DNA from: an uncultured Eubacteriales bacterium
Lineage (GTDB): Bacteria > Bacillota > Clostridia > Oscillospirales > Acutalibacteraceae
NCBI GenBank assembly: GCA_900321515.1
Contig: ONWI01000155.1
Coordinates: 1 to 7,396 of the forward strand
Direction: 5' to 3'
DNA: 7,396 nt
Shown here: one piece after another, positions 5,872 to 7,396 of the stretch
Layout of the letters: every line of letters starts with the position of its first letter
Position numbering within the stretch: the first letter of the stretch is position 1
Made by a program: the position numbers and the translations under genes
The notes under the pieces: model-generated
The model's database searches: none
The model's input: the letters and a program-made list of their open reading frames with translations, nothing else
Told to the model about the DNA's origin: nothing

Positions 5872-5973
5872 TTTTTTTCTGGTGATATTCTGATAATTTC
5901 GAATAGCTAAAAATTTCAGTTAAATTTTATGAAAAATGACGTTGAAAAATTGAAAAAAATTATTAATCTTTTA

Positions 5974-6002
5974 TTTACATTTCGGACGAAAAGATTTATA
6001 AT
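5974..6002 (+). promoter_or_regulatory. Strong sigma-A promoter of the 6054 gene
   Basis: TTTACA (5974-5979), a 17-base spacer, and a perfect TATAAT (5997-6002). The stretch just upstream (about 5941-5973) is made of A and T runs, like an UP element. Transcription should start near 6009, giving a leader of about 45 bases. It is the best promoter in the window. The rest of the spacer 5872-6053 shows no gene. Confidence 0.82.
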
Positions 6003-6036
6003 AAAAAGAGTATAGGTTATTTAGCAAATCGAAATC

Positions 6037-6046
6037 AAGGAGGGGG
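6037..6046 (+). promoter_or_regulatory. Very strong ribosome binding site
   Basis: AAGGAGGGGG lies seven bases before the ATG at 6054. It is the longest Shine-Dalgarno run in the window and fixes the start of a gene that has no stop inside the window. Confidence 0.85.
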
Positions 6047-6053
6047 TATTAGT

Positions 6054-7396
6054 ATGAGAAGGTATGTACTGAGCGGTTTGGAGCATATTCACATGATGCG
6101 TCATGTTCCGAAAAGCTATGATATGACTCGTACTCACATTATGCACAAGGGTGTTAATAAGCATGTCGATGTTGTGCTCAGATTTTCCCCGAAAAACTGG
6201 AAGAAAAAGAAGGTAACAGTAAGCGTCGTCAGAAGTGAAAAGAAGAACGACGCTGCCCGCATCAGAGCAAACGCGAAGAGGGGCTATGTGGCAGTACGAA
6301 AGGTTGTAAACGATAAATTTGAAGCCGATCGCAGAGCTGCAGCAACGGCATTCGAGACTAATTATGTGACACGTTCGGCGGGTTCAGACGCTCTTATTCA
6401 CGACATGAAGAGCCAGATTACCACCATGGCGAAGAAAAGCGCCGAATATATTGACGATCAGCTTACCGCAAAACCGGCAGTCTCAAATGCCAGACCAGTC
6501 GAACCGACTGCTGAAAGCCAGGACGTTTCCACTGAGGTTTCCACTGAGAGCCAAAAGCCGCTTATCAGCCCCGAAACGGAGGAGATTCTCAAAAAAGGCG
6601 GATACCGTCTGCCGAATTCAACATCTTCAGCGGGAAACCCGTACGCTGTAGATTATATAAAGGACGCTTCAAACGAGGAATTTCATAATCTGATGGATTC
6701 TCTGGAAAAGTCTCTTGACGAAGCATGCAGGAAGTATTCGATTCAGCCCAGCGAGCCAGATGTTGATACAACTGAGACTGAGACAACACCTGATGAGGAA
6801 AAGAGCGCTTCGGATTACGGAGATTTCAGCGGGTACAACGGAGGATACAGCCTGCCAGGAGGCGTCAGCCTGAGCGTAACTAAAAGACAGGAGAAAAATA
6901 CTGACGAAAAAGAAAATGAAGAGGAATTTAAGCCGACTCTTTCATTTACCGACGGCGGCGAGCATTATATTTCAGAGGACAGTCTTTTTGACCGTGAGCT
7001 TAATCGCCCGGGCGAAAGATACGTTCCGCCGGCAAATTTCTTTGATGATGATACCGCTCCCTTGGGCGACAGCGGCGGGGAGGCATATGTTCCTCTGCCA
7101 GATCCTGTGGTTCAGCCTCCGGCGGCGTACGAGCCTCAGAATATATTCTATACCGATGACAGCGATCAGCCGTTTGAACAGTCCGGCGGTTATCCGAGAG
7201 AGGACTATGTTCAGCAGCAGGTATTTTTCGCTTCGCAGTCTGATAATAATCAGTCAGGGAAGCTTTATTCACGTCCGGATGATCAGGAAGAATTTGCCGA
7301 GCCTACAATCTTCCATGATTCTGATGAAGGAGAGAGCGCTGCCCAGGATGACGAAAATGATTATGGACAGCCGATGATCTTCCCCGATACGGGAGA
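6054..7396 (+). CDS. Uncharacterised basic-head, acidic-tail repeat protein, 3' end outside window (at least 447 aa)
   Basis: The frame is open from ATG 6054 to the window end with no stop, so the protein is partial; other frames in the same stretch are shadows. I recognise no family. Residues 1-100 are strongly basic and unusual: six histidines (H11, H13, H17, H28, H31, H37) and several methionines in the first 37 residues, then VDVVLRFSPKNWKKKKVTVSVV, which could be two beta strands around a Lys cluster, then RIRANAKRGYVAVRKVV. About 100-140 look helical. From about 145 the chain is low-complexity, rich in Ser, Thr, Glu, Asp, Pro and Gln, strongly acidic and probably disordered. It carries a duplicated VSTE, two GGYxLP motifs and a seven-fold loose repeat (residues 290-446) around aromatic-x-x-P-x-I-F-x-D. 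No signal peptide or transmembrane helix is visible. Promoter and ribosome site are both strong, so it is likely abundant. A scaffold or nucleic-acid-associated role is possible but unproven. Confidence 0.88.
   Translation, partial: MRRYVLSGLEHIHMMRHVPKSYDMTRTHIMHKGVNKHVDVVLRFSPKNWKKKKVTVSVVRSEKKNDAARIRANAKRGYVAVRKVVNDKFEADRRAAATAFETNYVTRSAGSDALIHDMKSQITTMAKKSAEYIDDQLTAKPAVSNARPVEPTAESQDVSTEVSTESQKPLISPETEEILKKGGYRLPNSTSSAGNPYAVDYIKDASNEEFHNLMDSLEKSLDEACRKYSIQPSEPDVDTTETETTPDEEKSASDYGDFSGYNGGYSLPGGVSLSVTKRQEKNTDEKENEEEFKPTLSFTDGGEHYISEDSLFDRELNRPGERYVPPANFFDDDTAPLGDSGGEAYVPLPDPVVQPPAAYEPQNIFYTDDSDQPFEQSGGYPREDYVQQQVFFASQSDNNQSGKLYSRPDDQEEFAEPTIFHDSDEGESAAQDDENDYGQPMIFPDTG
6525..6548 (+). repeat. 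Perfect 12-base tandem duplication (VSTE VSTE)
   Basis: GTTTCCACTGAG occurs twice with no gap and in frame within the 6054 gene, giving VSTEVSTE in the disordered linker. Flanking codons are also similar (ESQ on both sides). It looks like a recent slippage event and points to a length-variable linker. Confidence 0.85.
6921..7391 (+). repeat. Seven degenerate copies of an aromatic-Pro-Phe-Asp motif in the acidic tail
   Basis: Copies start near 6921 (EEFKPTLSFTD), 7014 (ERYVPPANFFDDD), 7080 (EAYVPLPDPVV), 7125 (AYEPQNIFYTDD), 7200 (EDYVQQQVFFAS), 7287 (EEFAEPTIFHD) and 7356 (NDYGQPMIFPD). The shared pattern is an acidic residue, Y or F, two variable positions, usually Pro, then a hydrophobic residue, F and often an acidic residue. 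Spacing is irregular, about 15 to 31 residues. The DNA is not conserved between copies, so these are old or selected at the protein level. More copies may follow beyond the window. Confidence 0.6.

Noticed and set aside
5862..5881. CAGAAA/TTTCTG inverted repeat at the phosphoesterase stop as a terminator
   Set aside because: The 6-bp stem is AT-rich, and its T-run lies in the loop rather than after the stem.
6916..7377. 153-residue plus-strand open frame near the window end
   Set aside because: It is out of frame with the 6054 gene, which has the promoter and ribosome site; Arg/Ser/Leu-rich shadow.

Overview
The window looks like chromosomal DNA of a low-to-moderate GC Bacillota, most likely a gut-type Clostridia (Ruminococcus/Oscillospiraceae-like). 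This is inferred from AGGAGG-type ribosome sites before most genes, AT-rich spacers, a YhfC-like membrane protein, an XRE regulator of a common Firmicutes type, and a trio of very small helical proteins of a kind I associate with Clostridia. No mobile element, phage gene, RNA gene or CRISPR array was seen.

Layout. A small XRE/Cro-type regulator (16-273, +) faces a NUDIX hydrolase (441-1166, -); a hairpin with a long U-tract on the minus strand lies between them. The NUDIX protein carries an extra N-terminal domain that resembles a worn-down inorganic pyrophosphatase. Divergent from it is a YhfC-family multi-pass membrane protein (1418-2254, +) whose expected protease residues all appear to be substituted. 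It is followed by a 658-residue protein (2353-4329, +) that I do not recognise: soluble, with a two-helix membrane anchor at its C-terminus.

That gene ends three bases from the end of a tight leftward operon of three small genes (5280 to 4333, -): 78, 121 and 106 residues, each start set directly against the preceding stop. Divergent from the operon is a YfcE-type metallophosphoesterase with every metal ligand in place (5380-5871, +). Finally, a near-consensus vegetative promoter and a very strong ribosome site drive a long open frame from 6054 that runs off the window end. It encodes at least 447 residues: a basic, His/Met-rich head and a long acidic, disordered tail carrying a recurring aromatic/Pro/Phe/Asp motif.

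How they work together: the genes do not form one pathway. Two are housekeeping hydrolases (NUDIX, YfcE). The less described material is the apparent pseudo-protease, the 658-residue anchored protein, the small-protein operon and the charge-segregated repeat protein. The best candidates for something new are the 6054 gene, for its unusual architecture and strong promoter, and the three-gene operon, for its tight coupling and possible sporulation-type promoter.
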